From Opitutales bacterium (GTDB taxonomy: Bacteria; Verrucomicrobiota; Verrucomicrobiia; Opitutales; JABSRG01), in the NCBI GenBank assembly GCA_028280845.1, contig JANQKZ010000017.1, positions 62,001 through 126,000 on the forward strand: a DNA stretch of 64,000 nt, in the 5' to 3' direction. Position 1 is the first letter of the stretch; each line of letters opens with the position of its first letter. The position numbers and the translations under genes were made by a program. Shown here in pieces: positions 19,288 to 28,494 of this stretch. A model generated the notes under the pieces. That model was not told the origin of the DNA. It did no database searches and saw nothing but the letters and a program-made list of their open reading frames with translations.

Positions 19288-22200
19288 ATGCTTAACCCCT
19301 ACAAGCAAAAGCCGATCTGGGCCTGGTTCTGGATGGGTGCTACCGCCATTGTTCCCCCTGTCATCTACGCCAACTTTACCGAAGTGGTGAATCTCACCCC
19401 GCTCGTCGAGATTCAGCAACTCACGGCGGAGGAAATCGATTTTAATACCGCACAGACTGTCCGTGGAGGCACTCCTATCGTCATGGATTGGGATGGGGAT
19501 GGCTGGCTTGACTTATATATTGTCCAGTTCGGGTTTGAGGATCTTCTGTTTCGAAATGTGAACGGTTCCTTCACCAAGGTGCCCAACCCCTTAAATTTAC
19601 CAGCAGACAACGGCGGAAATGTCCCGATTTGGGCGGATTTTGATAATGACGGGGACAAGGATCTCTTTCTGGCGACGGCAGAGCGGAATACTTATCTCTT
19701 TTACGTCAACGAGGGGAATGGAGTCTACACGGAGGCCGCGGCGGCCCGGGGCGTAGATTTACCTTCAACCGCTCCGCACCGTGCTGGTGGAGTCGCGGCC
19801 GGGGATATTAACCTGGATGGGTATTTAGACATTGTGGTGGGAGACTGGGGTATCGGCGTGGAGGATGCCACCCGATACGAGCATTATGCCGTCTTCCTGA
19901 ATGAGGGAACTTCCAACCCAGGGCATTTTACCAACATCACGAAATCTTCAGGGGTGCTCTTCCCGGATCCGGAGATCGACTTTTATTCTCCCATGGTTTC
20001 CGACCTCGATGGGGATGGCTGGCCGGATCTCCCGATCGTAGCTGACTTTTTCCACAGCCGGCTGTTCTTCAACAACGCCAATCTGACGTTTTCCGATACC
20101 ACCGCAATTTCTCGGGTCAGTATTGAGGAGAATGGCATGGGCAGTGCCATCGGTGATGTAAACGGGGATGGTCGCCTCGACTACTTCGTCACCAGTATCC
20201 ATTTTCCCGAAGTAGAAGGCTATCGGGGGAACCAGCTCTACATCAATCAAGGAGGGCGGCTGTTTGATAGCATTACTGAGCCCGGGGACTCGGCGGCAAA
20301 TGTGGCTGTAGGTGGATGGGGCTGGGGGACCGACCTTTTCGATTATGATAATGATGGTGACCTCGACGTGGTCATGACGGGAGGTGCCGATGTCCCGGAG
20401 TTGGTGTTTGGATCTGGTGATGAAAACATGGGCCCCATGCGTATGTGGGAAAACCGGGGGGATGGCACATTTGTCGAAATATCCGACGACGTGGGGGTGA
20501 ATCGCAAAGCAAATGGGGCGGGTTTAGTCACCTTTGATTACGACAATGATGGAGATCTTGATATCTTTGTCATCAATCAGTTCAGCACCCCCCAGCTCTT
20601 GCGCAATGACACGGCAAATTCTAACAATTGGCTGCGACTGCGATTGGAGGGCATTTTATCCAACCGGGATGCCTTCGGCGCTCAAGTAAAAGTGGAAATC
20701 ACGGAGGGCGGTACCACTCTGATATCCGAGTATAACCCAACGAATACCTACCTGGCCCAAAAGGAACCCGTGGTACATTTTGGCCTTGGGGCTGGTGTGG
20801 AGACGGTTCACCGGGTCACTGTGTCTTGGCCTGGCGGGGGAAAGAAGGAGCTTACCAATGTGGCTACCAATCAGGTGCTGGATGTTCTCCAGGATGATTT
20901 TAGTTTTACCCCGCAGGATCCCACGATCGAGAAGGAGCCCCTTCGACAGATCCTGAACCCGGGCGATGATCTGATACTCACCATTCAGGCGGGAGGGTCT
21001 CCCGATCCGCTCGTATTGTGGTATCACAACGGGGAGCTCATCCCGGGAGTAGAAGGGGAAACCCTGACGATTCCCAATGTAACCCGGGAAGATGCAGGCA
21101 AATATTTTGCAACGCTTGCCAACGTAAGAGGGGTGGCCTTTACCACCCATGCACGGGTCAGTATTCGCCCGCGTTTCGATGACAAATCGGTGGCCCGGCA
21201 ATGGATGGAGGAGTTGCTCGATGCCATCCGGTTGGATTACCCGGCCCCCACTGTGCATTCGCGCAACCTGTTCAGTCTATCCACTGCGATGTGGGATGCC
21301 TGGGTCGCCTATGATGCTAGCGGAGTAGCTGTTCCCCGTCTCGCAGAAGAGAACCCAACAATTCCGTTCGGTGCAGTTGAGGTGAAAACTGCACGTAATC
21401 AGGCCATCAGTTTCGCAGCTTACCGGGTGTTGAGTAGCCGGTTCCGTTTATCTCCGAATGCGGATATATCCCTGCCCTCATTCCGGGACCGTATGATCGA
21501 CTTGGGCAACGATCCAGACGATCTGAGCATGGAGGGAAACAGCCCGACGGCCATAGGTAATCGAATCGCTGCGCGTGTGCTTGCCTGGGGCTGGACCGAC
21601 GGTGCCAATGAGGTCAATGCCTATGCAGACCAGACCGGATATGTGCCGATCAATGATCCTTTGATTTTTAAGATGCCCGGCGTTGAGGTGAATGATCCCA
21701 ATGCCTGGCAACCCCTTGCCTTTGATTTTCTTATCCTACAAAATGGCATTCCAGTAGGAGAAGCCGTCCAGGAATTTCTGGGGCCCAACTGGGGCTGGGT
21801 CACACCCTTTGCCCTGACCCGGGACAGCAGCACCGATATTTACAGCGACCCAGGGCACCCGCCCTACCTGGGCGATCCACTGACCGATCAGGCCTTTAAG
21901 GATGCGGCAATCCAAGTGGCCGAATTCCAGAGCTGGCATGACCCGAATGACGGGGTGATGGTCGATGTCTCACCGCGATCCAATGCTACTCCCTTCCCCC
22001 GACACCGGACTGACATCACGGCGGTCGAAGATGAAGCCTTCACCCTGGGACAAGCTTATGGACCGGAAGTGGATGGTGTCTTACCTGAAGTGGCGCGAGT
22101 CGGTTACTACAGTGGTCGGGGCTATGATCTCAACCCGGTGACAGGAGAACCCTATGAGCCCAATATGGTGCTTCGCGCAGATTATGGTCGAATTCTGGCT

Positions 22201-23457
22201 GAGTTCTGGGCGGACGGCCCCGACTCGGAGACACCCCCCGGGCACTGGAACAGCGTAGCCAACACCGTTTCGGATGACCCCCGGTTTGAAAAGCGGTTTG
22301 AGGGAGAAGGTCCGGTCCTGGATGAACTGGAATGGGATGTGAAATTGTATTTCGCCCTGAATGCAGCGGTCTCCGACGCGGCCATTGCCTGTTGGGACGC
22401 CAAGCGTAAGTATAATTATGTCCGTCCGATTACCATGATTCGGTATATGGGGGGTAAGGGGCAGAGCTCTAATCCCGATGGGCCGTCCTATCATCAAGAG
22501 GGCCTTCCGTTACGGGATGGGTTTATCGAAGTGATCACCGAGGCCAGTACCGCTGAGGGTGAGCGCCATGCCCACCTCAGCCAGCATGTAGGTGAAATCG
22601 CGATATTCACCTGGCGAGGAATTCCGGATAACCCCAACACCGAGATTGGTGGAGTGGGATGGATTCGAGCCGTGGAGTGGATGCCCTACCAGCGTGATAC
22701 CTTTGTCACGCCTCCTTTCGGGGCCTACACGTCGGGTCACAGCACCTTCAGCCGGTCTGCTGCTGAGATTCTGGCGGCGATCACCGGTTCTCCCTATTTC
22801 CCTGGTGGAATCAGCTCGTTTACTGCCGAGGCCAATGAGTTTCTTGAATTTGAAAAGGGACCCACGCAAGATGTCACTTTGACTTGGGCTACCTACTACG
22901 ATGCTGCCGATGAGGCAGGGATTTCCCGGCTGTATGGCGGAATTCATGTTTGGGCTGACGATATCCGCGGCCGTATCATGGGCTCGGATATCGGCAAAGC
23001 GGCCTACGCGAAAGCCAGGACCTACTTTGTGGGCACCGCCCAACCGGAGAACTGGGCCGAATCGTTCAACCGCTGGGCCGAGGAGCTGTCGAGTTATCCG
23101 GAGGAATATAGTGACCCCAATACCTATTACCAGGACGGTTTCACTGAGCTGGCGCGGTACTTCTTCGGGGTAAAGCCTTTCGGAACATCCGCTGGAGATA
23201 CCCCCCTCACCTTAGCTCTGAACGAATCTACCCATCGTAGCGAGGTGCAGTTTGTCGTGCCGAATAGCATCATAGAGCGGGAATATGTGCTGGAGTTTTC
23301 TGAAGATCTCGTCACCTGGACTTCCCTGGGCCCGGAAGGATTAAATATTCAAACCGAATCCATAGGGGAAGCGCGGATGCGCGTCACGATTCAGGATCCC
23401 ATGGCTTTTCCCGTAACGGGGCAACGGTTTTACCGGGTGCGTCTGGCTGACCAGTAG
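19288..23457 (+). CDS. FG-GAP/UnbV - Ig-like - vanadium-dependent haloperoxidase fusion protein
   Basis: 1389 residues. A hydrophobic N-terminus (residues ~8-30) probably serves as signal peptide. Domains in order: FG-GAP/VCBS repeats (~40-440: DWDGDGWLDLYI, DFDNDGDKDLFL, DLDGDGWPDLPI, DYDNDGDLDIFV); ASPIC/UnbV (~455-535: NRDAFGAQVKVEITEGG, VVHFGLGAGVETV); an Ig-like domain (~545-630: VLWYHNGELIPGVEGE, VTREDAGKYFATL); and a PAP2/vanadium-haloperoxidase domain (~640-1270). In the last, the three vanadate-site motifs are visible in order: KYNYVRP (~1038), TSGHSTFS (~1148) and SRLYGGIH (~1212). These match the family pattern KX..RP - SGH - SRxxxxxH. A C-terminal beta module (FSEDLVTWTSLG ... FYRVRLADQ) ends the protein. 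The catalytic residues support oxidation of halide by peroxide, or a phosphatase-like reaction; halide preference cannot be read here. Confidence 0.9.
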   Translation: MLNPYKQKPIWAWFWMGATAIVPPVIYANFTEVVNLTPLVEIQQLTAEEIDFNTAQTVRGGTPIVMDWDGDGWLDLYIVQFGFEDLLFRNVNGSFTKVPNPLNLPADNGGNVPIWADFDNDGDKDLFLATAERNTYLFYVNEGNGVYTEAAAARGVDLPSTAPHRAGGVAAGDINLDGYLDIVVGDWGIGVEDATRYEHYAVFLNEGTSNPGHFTNITKSSGVLFPDPEIDFYSPMVSDLDGDGWPDLPIVADFFHSRLFFNNANLTFSDTTAISRVSIEENGMGSAIGDVNGDGRLDYFVTSIHFPEVEGYRGNQLYINQGGRLFDSITEPGDSAANVAVGGWGWGTDLFDYDNDGDLDVVMTGGADVPELVFGSGDENMGPMRMWENRGDGTFVEISDDVGVNRKANGAGLVTFDYDNDGDLDIFVINQFSTPQLLRNDTANSNNWLRLRLEGILSNRDAFGAQVKVEITEGGTTLISEYNPTNTYLAQKEPVVHFGLGAGVETVHRVTVSWPGGGKKELTNVATNQVLDVLQDDFSFTPQDPTIEKEPLRQILNPGDDLILTIQAGGSPDPLVLWYHNGELIPGVEGETLTIPNVTREDAGKYFATLANVRGVAFTTHARVSIRPRFDDKSVARQWMEELLDAIRLDYPAPTVHSRNLFSLSTAMWDAWVAYDASGVAVPRLAEENPTIPFGAVEVKTARNQAISFAAYRVLSSRFRLSPNADISLPSFRDRMIDLGNDPDDLSMEGNSPTAIGNRIAARVLAWGWTDGANEVNAYADQTGYVPINDPLIFKMPGVEVNDPNAWQPLAFDFLILQNGIPVGEAVQEFLGPNWGWVTPFALTRDSSTDIYSDPGHPPYLGDPLTDQAFKDAAIQVAEFQSWHDPNDGVMVDVSPRSNATPFPRHRTDITAVEDEAFTLGQAYGPEVDGVLPEVARVGYYSGRGYDLNPVTGEPYEPNMVLRADYGRILAEFWADGPDSETPPGHWNSVANTVSDDPRFEKRFEGEGPVLDELEWDVKLYFALNAAVSDAAIACWDAKRKYNYVRPITMIRYMGGKGQSSNPDGPSYHQEGLPLRDGFIEVITEASTAEGERHAHLSQHVGEIAIFTWRGIPDNPNTEIGGVGWIRAVEWMPYQRDTFVTPPFGAYTSGHSTFSRSAAEILAAITGSPYFPGGISSFTAEANEFLEFEKGPTQDVTLTWATYYDAADEAGISRLYGGIHVWADDIRGRIMGSDIGKAAYAKARTYFVGTAQPENWAESFNRWAEELSSYPEEYSDPNTYYQDGFTELARYFFGVKPFGTSAGDTPLTLALNESTHRSEVQFVVPNSIIEREYVLEFSEDLVTWTSLGPEGLNIQTESIGEARMRVTIQDPMAFPVTGQRFYRVRLADQ

Positions 23458-23494
23458 GCCGTGGTTGATGGTGGGGCCTCCGCCAGTGGAGCTC

Positions 23495-24925
23495 CTATGG
23501 AAGGGGGACGTGGGGAAAATCGTCCGACGGAATATGGGCATCCCGCATGATGTGCCTCACTTTGGTCACGACTTCGGGGTAATCCGCCGCGACGTTGATG
23601 GATTCCGAAGGATCGCTCTCCAGGTTGTAGAGTTCGATGGGGGCGGTGGGATTGTTGAGCAGATCCCGGCGCACGGCTTTCCAGTTCCCCATACGGACCG
23701 CGGTCTGGAAACCATTACCTGCCCCCATGAAGGTCAGTGGGAATTCCCAATAGAGATAGGGGTGTTGGGGCTGCCACTTGCCCAATAATTCAGGAAGGTA
23801 GGAGATGCCATCGGCTTGGGGATGCGGAGGGAGCCCAGCCACCTCTAAAGCCGTCGGGAAAAAGTCAAAAAAGGCACTCAGGTGATCACTGACCTGACCG
23901 GGTTGGATGTGGTGTGTCCACCGGGCAATGAAGGGGCTACGGATCCCGCCCTCGTAGAGATCGCGCTTGAAACCGCGTAGACCTGCCGCGCTATTGAAGC
24001 GCCGAACAAACTCATGGGAATCCGTCATTGGGCCATTGTCACTGACAAAGAGGATTAAGGTCTGCTTGCCCAGACCGAGTTGGTCGATACGGTCCACGAC
24101 GCGGCCGATATCCTTGTCCATCCGGGTAATCATGGATGCATAGGCCTTGGACTCCCGATCCCAATCCGTATTGGCGTAGGGCCCAAAATCCGGGACTTCC
24201 TGCCGGAATCCTACGGGTGCCTCCCCATTGTCATGGGGAATGGTGAACGGTAAGTAGAGGAAAAATGGCTTGTCCTGGTTGGCTTCGATAAATTCAAGGG
24301 CCGCCTCCACGATTAAGTCATGGGAGTAATCTACCTGTTTGGTGGAATAGCTGCCCAAGCCGTCGTGCCACTCGGTTTTGCTCAAATACTTCACTTCGTT
24401 GTCGAGGGGGATGCGCTCCCCGTCTTTGAGGAGGAATTCAGGGTAGTAGTTATGGGCCAGCACCTGATCGGTATAGCCGAAGTATGTATCCCATCCCCGT
24501 TTCAGTGGATCTCCTGGAGTGCCTGGATTGCCTAATCCCCACTTGCCAAACATGCCGGTGGTGTACCCCGCTTCCTGCAACACGCGGGCGATGGTGATCT
24601 CTCGGGTAGACAAGGGCATCTGTCCTTTTTCGGGCCCGGGCCACTGTGAATTTCCGCGGACAGAGACGTGTCCAGAATGCTTCCCGGTCATGAGGATGGC
24701 GCGTGAGGGGGCGCAGACTGGAGACCCGGTGTAGTGTTGGGTGAAGCGCATACCCTCGGCGGCCAGCTGGTCGAGCCGTGGGGTTTGAATCAAGGCCTGA
24801 CCATAACAACCCAGGTCGCCGTAGCCGAGGTCATCGGCCATGATGAAAATAATATTGGGTCTTTCTGCGGCGCAGACGAGGGGAAGGATCCAGGCGAAAA
24901 GAAAGAGAAAGGCTTGGGGTTTCAT
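23495..24925 (-). CDS. Secreted sulfatase (arylsulfatase A-like, Cys type)
   Basis: 476 residues, signal peptide ~1-19. Alkaline-phosphatase-fold S1 sulfatase: metal-binding ADDLGYGD near the N-terminus, and the formylglycine signature VCAPSRAILMTG with Cys71 as the residue to be oxidised. Further conserved sites are FGKWGLG, PHDNG and FVSDNGPMTDS. It removes sulfate esters from a glycan or other substrate in the periplasm or outside. The maturation enzyme (FGE or anSME) needed to convert Cys71 is not in this window. It is divergent from an acetylesterase-like gene, with a perfect palindrome between, so the two are probably co-regulated. Confidence 0.93.
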   Translation of the reverse strand: MKPQAFLFLFAWILPLVCAAERPNIIFIMADDLGYGDLGCYGQALIQTPRLDQLAAEGMRFTQHYTGSPVCAPSRAILMTGKHSGHVSVRGNSQWPGPEKGQMPLSTREITIARVLQEAGYTTGMFGKWGLGNPGTPGDPLKRGWDTYFGYTDQVLAHNYYPEFLLKDGERIPLDNEVKYLSKTEWHDGLGSYSTKQVDYSHDLIVEAALEFIEANQDKPFFLYLPFTIPHDNGEAPVGFRQEVPDFGPYANTDWDRESKAYASMITRMDKDIGRVVDRIDQLGLGKQTLILFVSDNGPMTDSHEFVRRFNSAAGLRGFKRDLYEGGIRSPFIARWTHHIQPGQVSDHLSAFFDFFPTALEVAGLPPHPQADGISYLPELLGKWQPQHPYLYWEFPLTFMGAGNGFQTAVRMGNWKAVRRDLLNNPTAPIELYNLESDPSESINVAADYPEVVTKVRHIMRDAHIPSDDFPHVPLP

Positions 24926-24980
24926 AGAGTTCTCAGCATGAGGGATATGCAGGAAAGCGGAAGTGCGCTTTATCTTTTCG

Positions 24981-24992
24981 TTGAACGTTCAA
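24981..24992. promoter_or_regulatory. Perfect 12-base palindrome TTGAACGTTCAA, candidate operator
   Basis: Located almost midway in the 133-base divergent region between the sulfatase and acetylesterase-like genes (56 and 67 bases from the two starts). The central CG fits LacI-type operators; it resembles the near-palindrome TTCACCGTTGAA before the GH10 gene only loosely. Regulator unknown. Confidence 0.45.
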
Positions 24993-25058
24993 TCGGGGAG
25001 CAATTGAATGAGATGTCAAGGTAAGCTCATTTCTACCTATCTTTAGCGTCTAGCCCCT

Positions 25059-27074
25059 ATGAAACCCTTCTTTGTCTTTCTGCTGTCTGTCTTCATCCTG
25101 GGAACGGCCACCGGGGCCAGCCTCGAGCTGCCTTCGGTCTTTTCCGATCATATGGTGTTGCAGCGAGAGAAGCCCGTCACTCTCTGGGGGAAAGGATCCC
25201 CGGGAAAGAGGGTCACGGTGCGTTTCGCCGGGCAGCGAGTCGCCACGATGATACGGGCCGATGGCACCTGGATGCTGACCCTCGAGCCGTTGGCGGTTTC
25301 AAAAACGGGCCGCGAATTACAGGTTGCTTCCGGCGAGGACCGGATAACGCTTAAAGATGTGTTAGTGGGGGATGTCTGGTTATGCTCCGGACAATCCAAT
25401 ATGGTGTGGCGGGTGCGACAGTCCAAGGATGCTGACATTGAGATCGCATCTGCAGATTATCCACAAATCCGCCTGTATCAGGTGGATCGGGCTGCGACCA
25501 TGGAGCCGAGGTTTTCTGCCGGTGCCAGTTGGAGCGTTTGCCAGCCGGAAACGGCTGCCGAATTCAGCGCGGTCGGTTATTCGTTTGGACGAGACCTGCA
25601 CCGCATTCTGGATGTGCCGATTGGTTTGATCAACAGCAGTTGGGGAGGCACTCCCGTGATCGCGTGGACGCGACAGGAAGCGGTAGAATCGAATCCGCAT
25701 ACGGCTGAGCGTTTGGCTGAGTGGGAGGAGGAAATAGCCAATTATGATACCTTGTATGCCAAATACCTGGAAGAGATGGAGTCCTTCAAGAAGACCTCCG
25801 ATGTGGTCACTTATCACATAGACCCGGGAATGTCCGAGGAAGGAGTAGCTTATAAGGAGCCTGATTTTGACGACTCAGGATGGGAAGTCACCCAGTTGCC
25901 GAACACGTTTGAAGCGGGCTTCGGGGATATGGATGGGGCCGTCTGGTATCGCAAGCATGTCAGCTTGCCGGACACGATGATGGGGAAGGATCTGGAATTA
26001 CGACTCGGGGCGATTGATGACTTTGATGAAACTTACGTCGATGGGGTCTATGTAGGAGGGCACATGGATCCCGCCCAGAATCCGTACTCCATTGCACGGA
26101 AATATAAGGTCCCGGCCGACCTTACCCGCGAGGGTGAACTGGTTTTTGCCGTTCGTGTTTTCGATCGCGTGGGCGACGGAGGGTTTACGGCAGGACCCAA
26201 GGGGATGCTGCTGATTAATGAGTCAGGAGACAGTCTGTCCCTGGCGGGAGCGTGGAAATATAAGATTGCCCTCAAATTGGAACCGGCAGTCGGGCCCTGG
26301 ATGGTGAGCGGCCCCAGTGAGCCGCGTGGGCCTAATCATCCTCATCGGCCGGCGATTCTGGCGAATGGTATGCTTACTCCGGTGGCTCCCTATACGCTCA
26401 AGGGAGCGATCTGGTATCAAGGCGAGCAGGATACCCATTGGGCTCCTGATCGCTACGATGAACGCCTGGAGCTGATGCTGGCGGATTGGCGGGATTGGTG
26501 GCAGCAACCGGATTTGCCCCTCGGCGTGGTTCAACTGGCCAACTTTATGGCACCCGCCGATCATCCTACCGATACGCCTTGGGCGCATCTGCGGGATAGT
26601 CAACAACGGGTCAGCCTGAATGATCCTTTTGTCGGGTTGGCGGTGGCCATTGATATTGGGGAGGCCGATGATATTCATCCGGTTAATAAACTGGATGTCG
26701 GTCGGCGATTAGCCCGGTGGGCCTTGACCGATATCTATAACGTGATGGATCTGAGTGGGGGTCCCGTGCTGGCCTCGCATAGGGTAGAAGGGAATAGCCT
26801 GGTCTTAAGCTTTGTTAACGAGGGCTCCGGTTTGCGCGCGTTTAATGGAGCACCCCTTGTGGGCTTTACCATTGCGGGAGAAGATCAGGTCTTTCATCCG
26901 GCGCAGGCCGAACTGATTGGTAAAACAAAGGTGAGGGTAAAGTCAGATAAGGTCAGCCAGCCTGTGGCCGTGCGCTATGCCTGGGCGAATAATCCGGTTG
27001 GGGCCAATCTCTCCAATCAACAGCGGTTTCCGGCGTCGCCCTTCCGAACGGATGACTGGCCCTTGAAGGAGTAG
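25059..27074 (+). CDS. Secreted sialate O-acetylesterase-like (SGNH) carbohydrate esterase
   Basis: 671 residues, signal peptide ~1-20. The N-terminal beta domain (LPSVFSDHMVLQREKPVTLWG) and the SGNH block WLCSGQSNMVW (Ser113) identify the sialate O-acetylesterase family. The catalytic domain is interrupted by a galactose-binding-like jelly roll (~255-410: YKEPDFDDSGWEVTQLP, VWYRKHVSLP, AIDDFDETYVDG) as is usual in this family, and resumes with GAIWYQGEQDTHWAPDRYD. The Asp/His pair is in ADDIHPVNKLDVGRRLA. In polysaccharide loci such enzymes often deacetylate xylan or other plant glycans, not sialic acid, and this setting favours that. Substrate is inferred. Confidence 0.9.
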   Translation: MKPFFVFLLSVFILGTATGASLELPSVFSDHMVLQREKPVTLWGKGSPGKRVTVRFAGQRVATMIRADGTWMLTLEPLAVSKTGRELQVASGEDRITLKDVLVGDVWLCSGQSNMVWRVRQSKDADIEIASADYPQIRLYQVDRAATMEPRFSAGASWSVCQPETAAEFSAVGYSFGRDLHRILDVPIGLINSSWGGTPVIAWTRQEAVESNPHTAERLAEWEEEIANYDTLYAKYLEEMESFKKTSDVVTYHIDPGMSEEGVAYKEPDFDDSGWEVTQLPNTFEAGFGDMDGAVWYRKHVSLPDTMMGKDLELRLGAIDDFDETYVDGVYVGGHMDPAQNPYSIARKYKVPADLTREGELVFAVRVFDRVGDGGFTAGPKGMLLINESGDSLSLAGAWKYKIALKLEPAVGPWMVSGPSEPRGPNHPHRPAILANGMLTPVAPYTLKGAIWYQGEQDTHWAPDRYDERLELMLADWRDWWQQPDLPLGVVQLANFMAPADHPTDTPWAHLRDSQQRVSLNDPFVGLAVAIDIGEADDIHPVNKLDVGRRLARWALTDIYNVMDLSGGPVLASHRVEGNSLVLSFVNEGSGLRAFNGAPLVGFTIAGEDQVFHPAQAELIGKTKVRVKSDKVSQPVAVRYAWANNPVGANLSNQQRFPASPFRTDDWPLKE

Positions 27075-27162
27075 GGCTCAGCAAACGGAGTCCCTGGGCT
27101 TTAGTCCTGGCAGTGCGGGGCTCTGCCATCGTCATAGCATTGGATTTGTATCCGAAATCTGG

Positions 27163-28491
27163 TTACACCTTGGGTAGTTCCCAGGGAGTGCGGTATTCCG
27201 GCCGAATCAAGGCATTGGCAGCTGAGCTGTTGGTAAAGTGCCCGGCCTGGTCGTCCCAGAGGAGCCGGTGATCACCTGTGCGGGCGGCAATGTTAGCGGC
27301 ATGCGCGAAAACGGCTACATTTCTCCCGGCCTCAATAGGGCAAACCGTCTGACGCCGGCGGGTTTTTATTGCGCTGATGAAGTCCTCTATGTGCACGGTA
27401 GTGGCGGGCTGGCCGGTGAAGTCATGCTGTTGGGCTTCGGGGAGCGGGTGCTGATCCAGGTCATAATGGCTGCTGGCTTCTGGTCGGACAAACCACTCTC
27501 CACGATCGACGACTACTGTGGCACGATCACAAATGAATTCCACCCCAAAGAGGCGATCATACGCGCCCTCTTGGACACCGGCATAGCTTCTCCAATTGAT
27601 CACATAATCGCCCATCGGATAGGTCACAGACATCGTATCAAAGGTTTCCCGGTCAAAGTGATCCAACGAGAGGTTGCTGCCCCAGGCAAGGATCTCAGTC
27701 GGTCCTGTCGCCCGATCTTTAACCCATAGGCCCATATCGATGAGGTGTGCCCCGAAATCAGTCATGAGTCCACCGCCGTAAGCCCAGAAATGGCGCCATT
27801 TCCGAATACGGTTTGGGTAGAATGGACTATCGGGGGCAGGCCCGAGCCAGAAGTCATAGTCGAGGTGATCGGGTGGCGTGGCAGGAGGGGCCTTTTCGGC
27901 GCCAACGGCATAATTGAAATGAGCCCAACAATTGACGGATCGTAGCTGGCCGGCCTGCCCACTTTGGATAAAGGCTTTGGATTCGTTCCAAGTAGACCCG
28001 CTGCGCTGTTGCTGGCCGACCTGGACCACCCGGTGGTAGCGTTTGGCATAGGCGACCATGATCTCGCATTCCGCAATGGAATTGGCCAGGGGCTTTTCCA
28101 CGTAGATATCCTTTCCAGCTTCGCAAGCGTGAATGAATGGAAGGCAGTGCCAGTGATCCGGGGTGGCGATGACGACGGCATCGAGATCCGGACGCTCCAG
28201 AAGTTTACGATAGTCCCGATAGCGATCGGGCTTTTGGTGGTAAAACTTTTCTACCGTGCTGGCGTATTCATCGAGGGCTTCCTGATCGACATCGCACAGA
28301 GCAATGCAGTTGATGTCCTTTCTGGCCAACTGGGTATTCATGTGGTGTTGCCCCTTATCCCCGCAGCCAATCAGGGCAAGATTGAGTTTCTCATTGGGGC
28401 TGGTCCCCGCCTTTAAAACGGAAGGTGCGACCGCAGCGCCTGCCATGCCAAGGGCGGAAGATTTCAAAAACGTGCGTCGAGACGTATCCAT
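27163..28491 (-). CDS. Gfo/Idh/MocA-family oxidoreductase with Tat signal
   Basis: 442 residues. The N-terminus carries a twin-arginine motif (SRRTFLKSSALGMAGAAVAP), predicting folded export. A Rossmann nucleotide-binding domain follows (LNLALIGCGDKGQHHM; AVVIATPDHWH; EKPLANSIAECE) and then the alpha/beta GFO_IDH_MocA C-terminal domain (WRHFWAYGGGLMTDFGAHLIDM). Family members oxidise or reduce sugars, inositols or amino sugars with NAD(P), and exported ones often keep a bound cofactor. The gene lies 3 bases behind a TIM-barrel isomerase-like gene, so both are one operon and likely act on the same sugar. Substrate unknown. Confidence 0.9.
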   Translation of the reverse strand: MDTSRRTFLKSSALGMAGAAVAPSVLKAGTSPNEKLNLALIGCGDKGQHHMNTQLARKDINCIALCDVDQEALDEYASTVEKFYHQKPDRYRDYRKLLERPDLDAVVIATPDHWHCLPFIHACEAGKDIYVEKPLANSIAECEIMVAYAKRYHRVVQVGQQQRSGSTWNESKAFIQSGQAGQLRSVNCWAHFNYAVGAEKAPPATPPDHLDYDFWLGPAPDSPFYPNRIRKWRHFWAYGGGLMTDFGAHLIDMGLWVKDRATGPTEILAWGSNLSLDHFDRETFDTMSVTYPMGDYVINWRSYAGVQEGAYDRLFGVEFICDRATVVVDRGEWFVRPEASSHYDLDQHPLPEAQQHDFTGQPATTVHIEDFISAIKTRRRQTVCPIEAGRNVAVFAHAANIAARTGDHRLLWDDQAGHFTNSSAANALIRPEYRTPWELPKV

Positions 28492-28494
28492 GGG

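Noticed and set aside
27108-27128. TGGCAG...CTGCCA hairpin between convergent genes
   Set aside because: Only 6 pairs with a 9-base GC-rich loop and no T tract; not enough to call a terminator.
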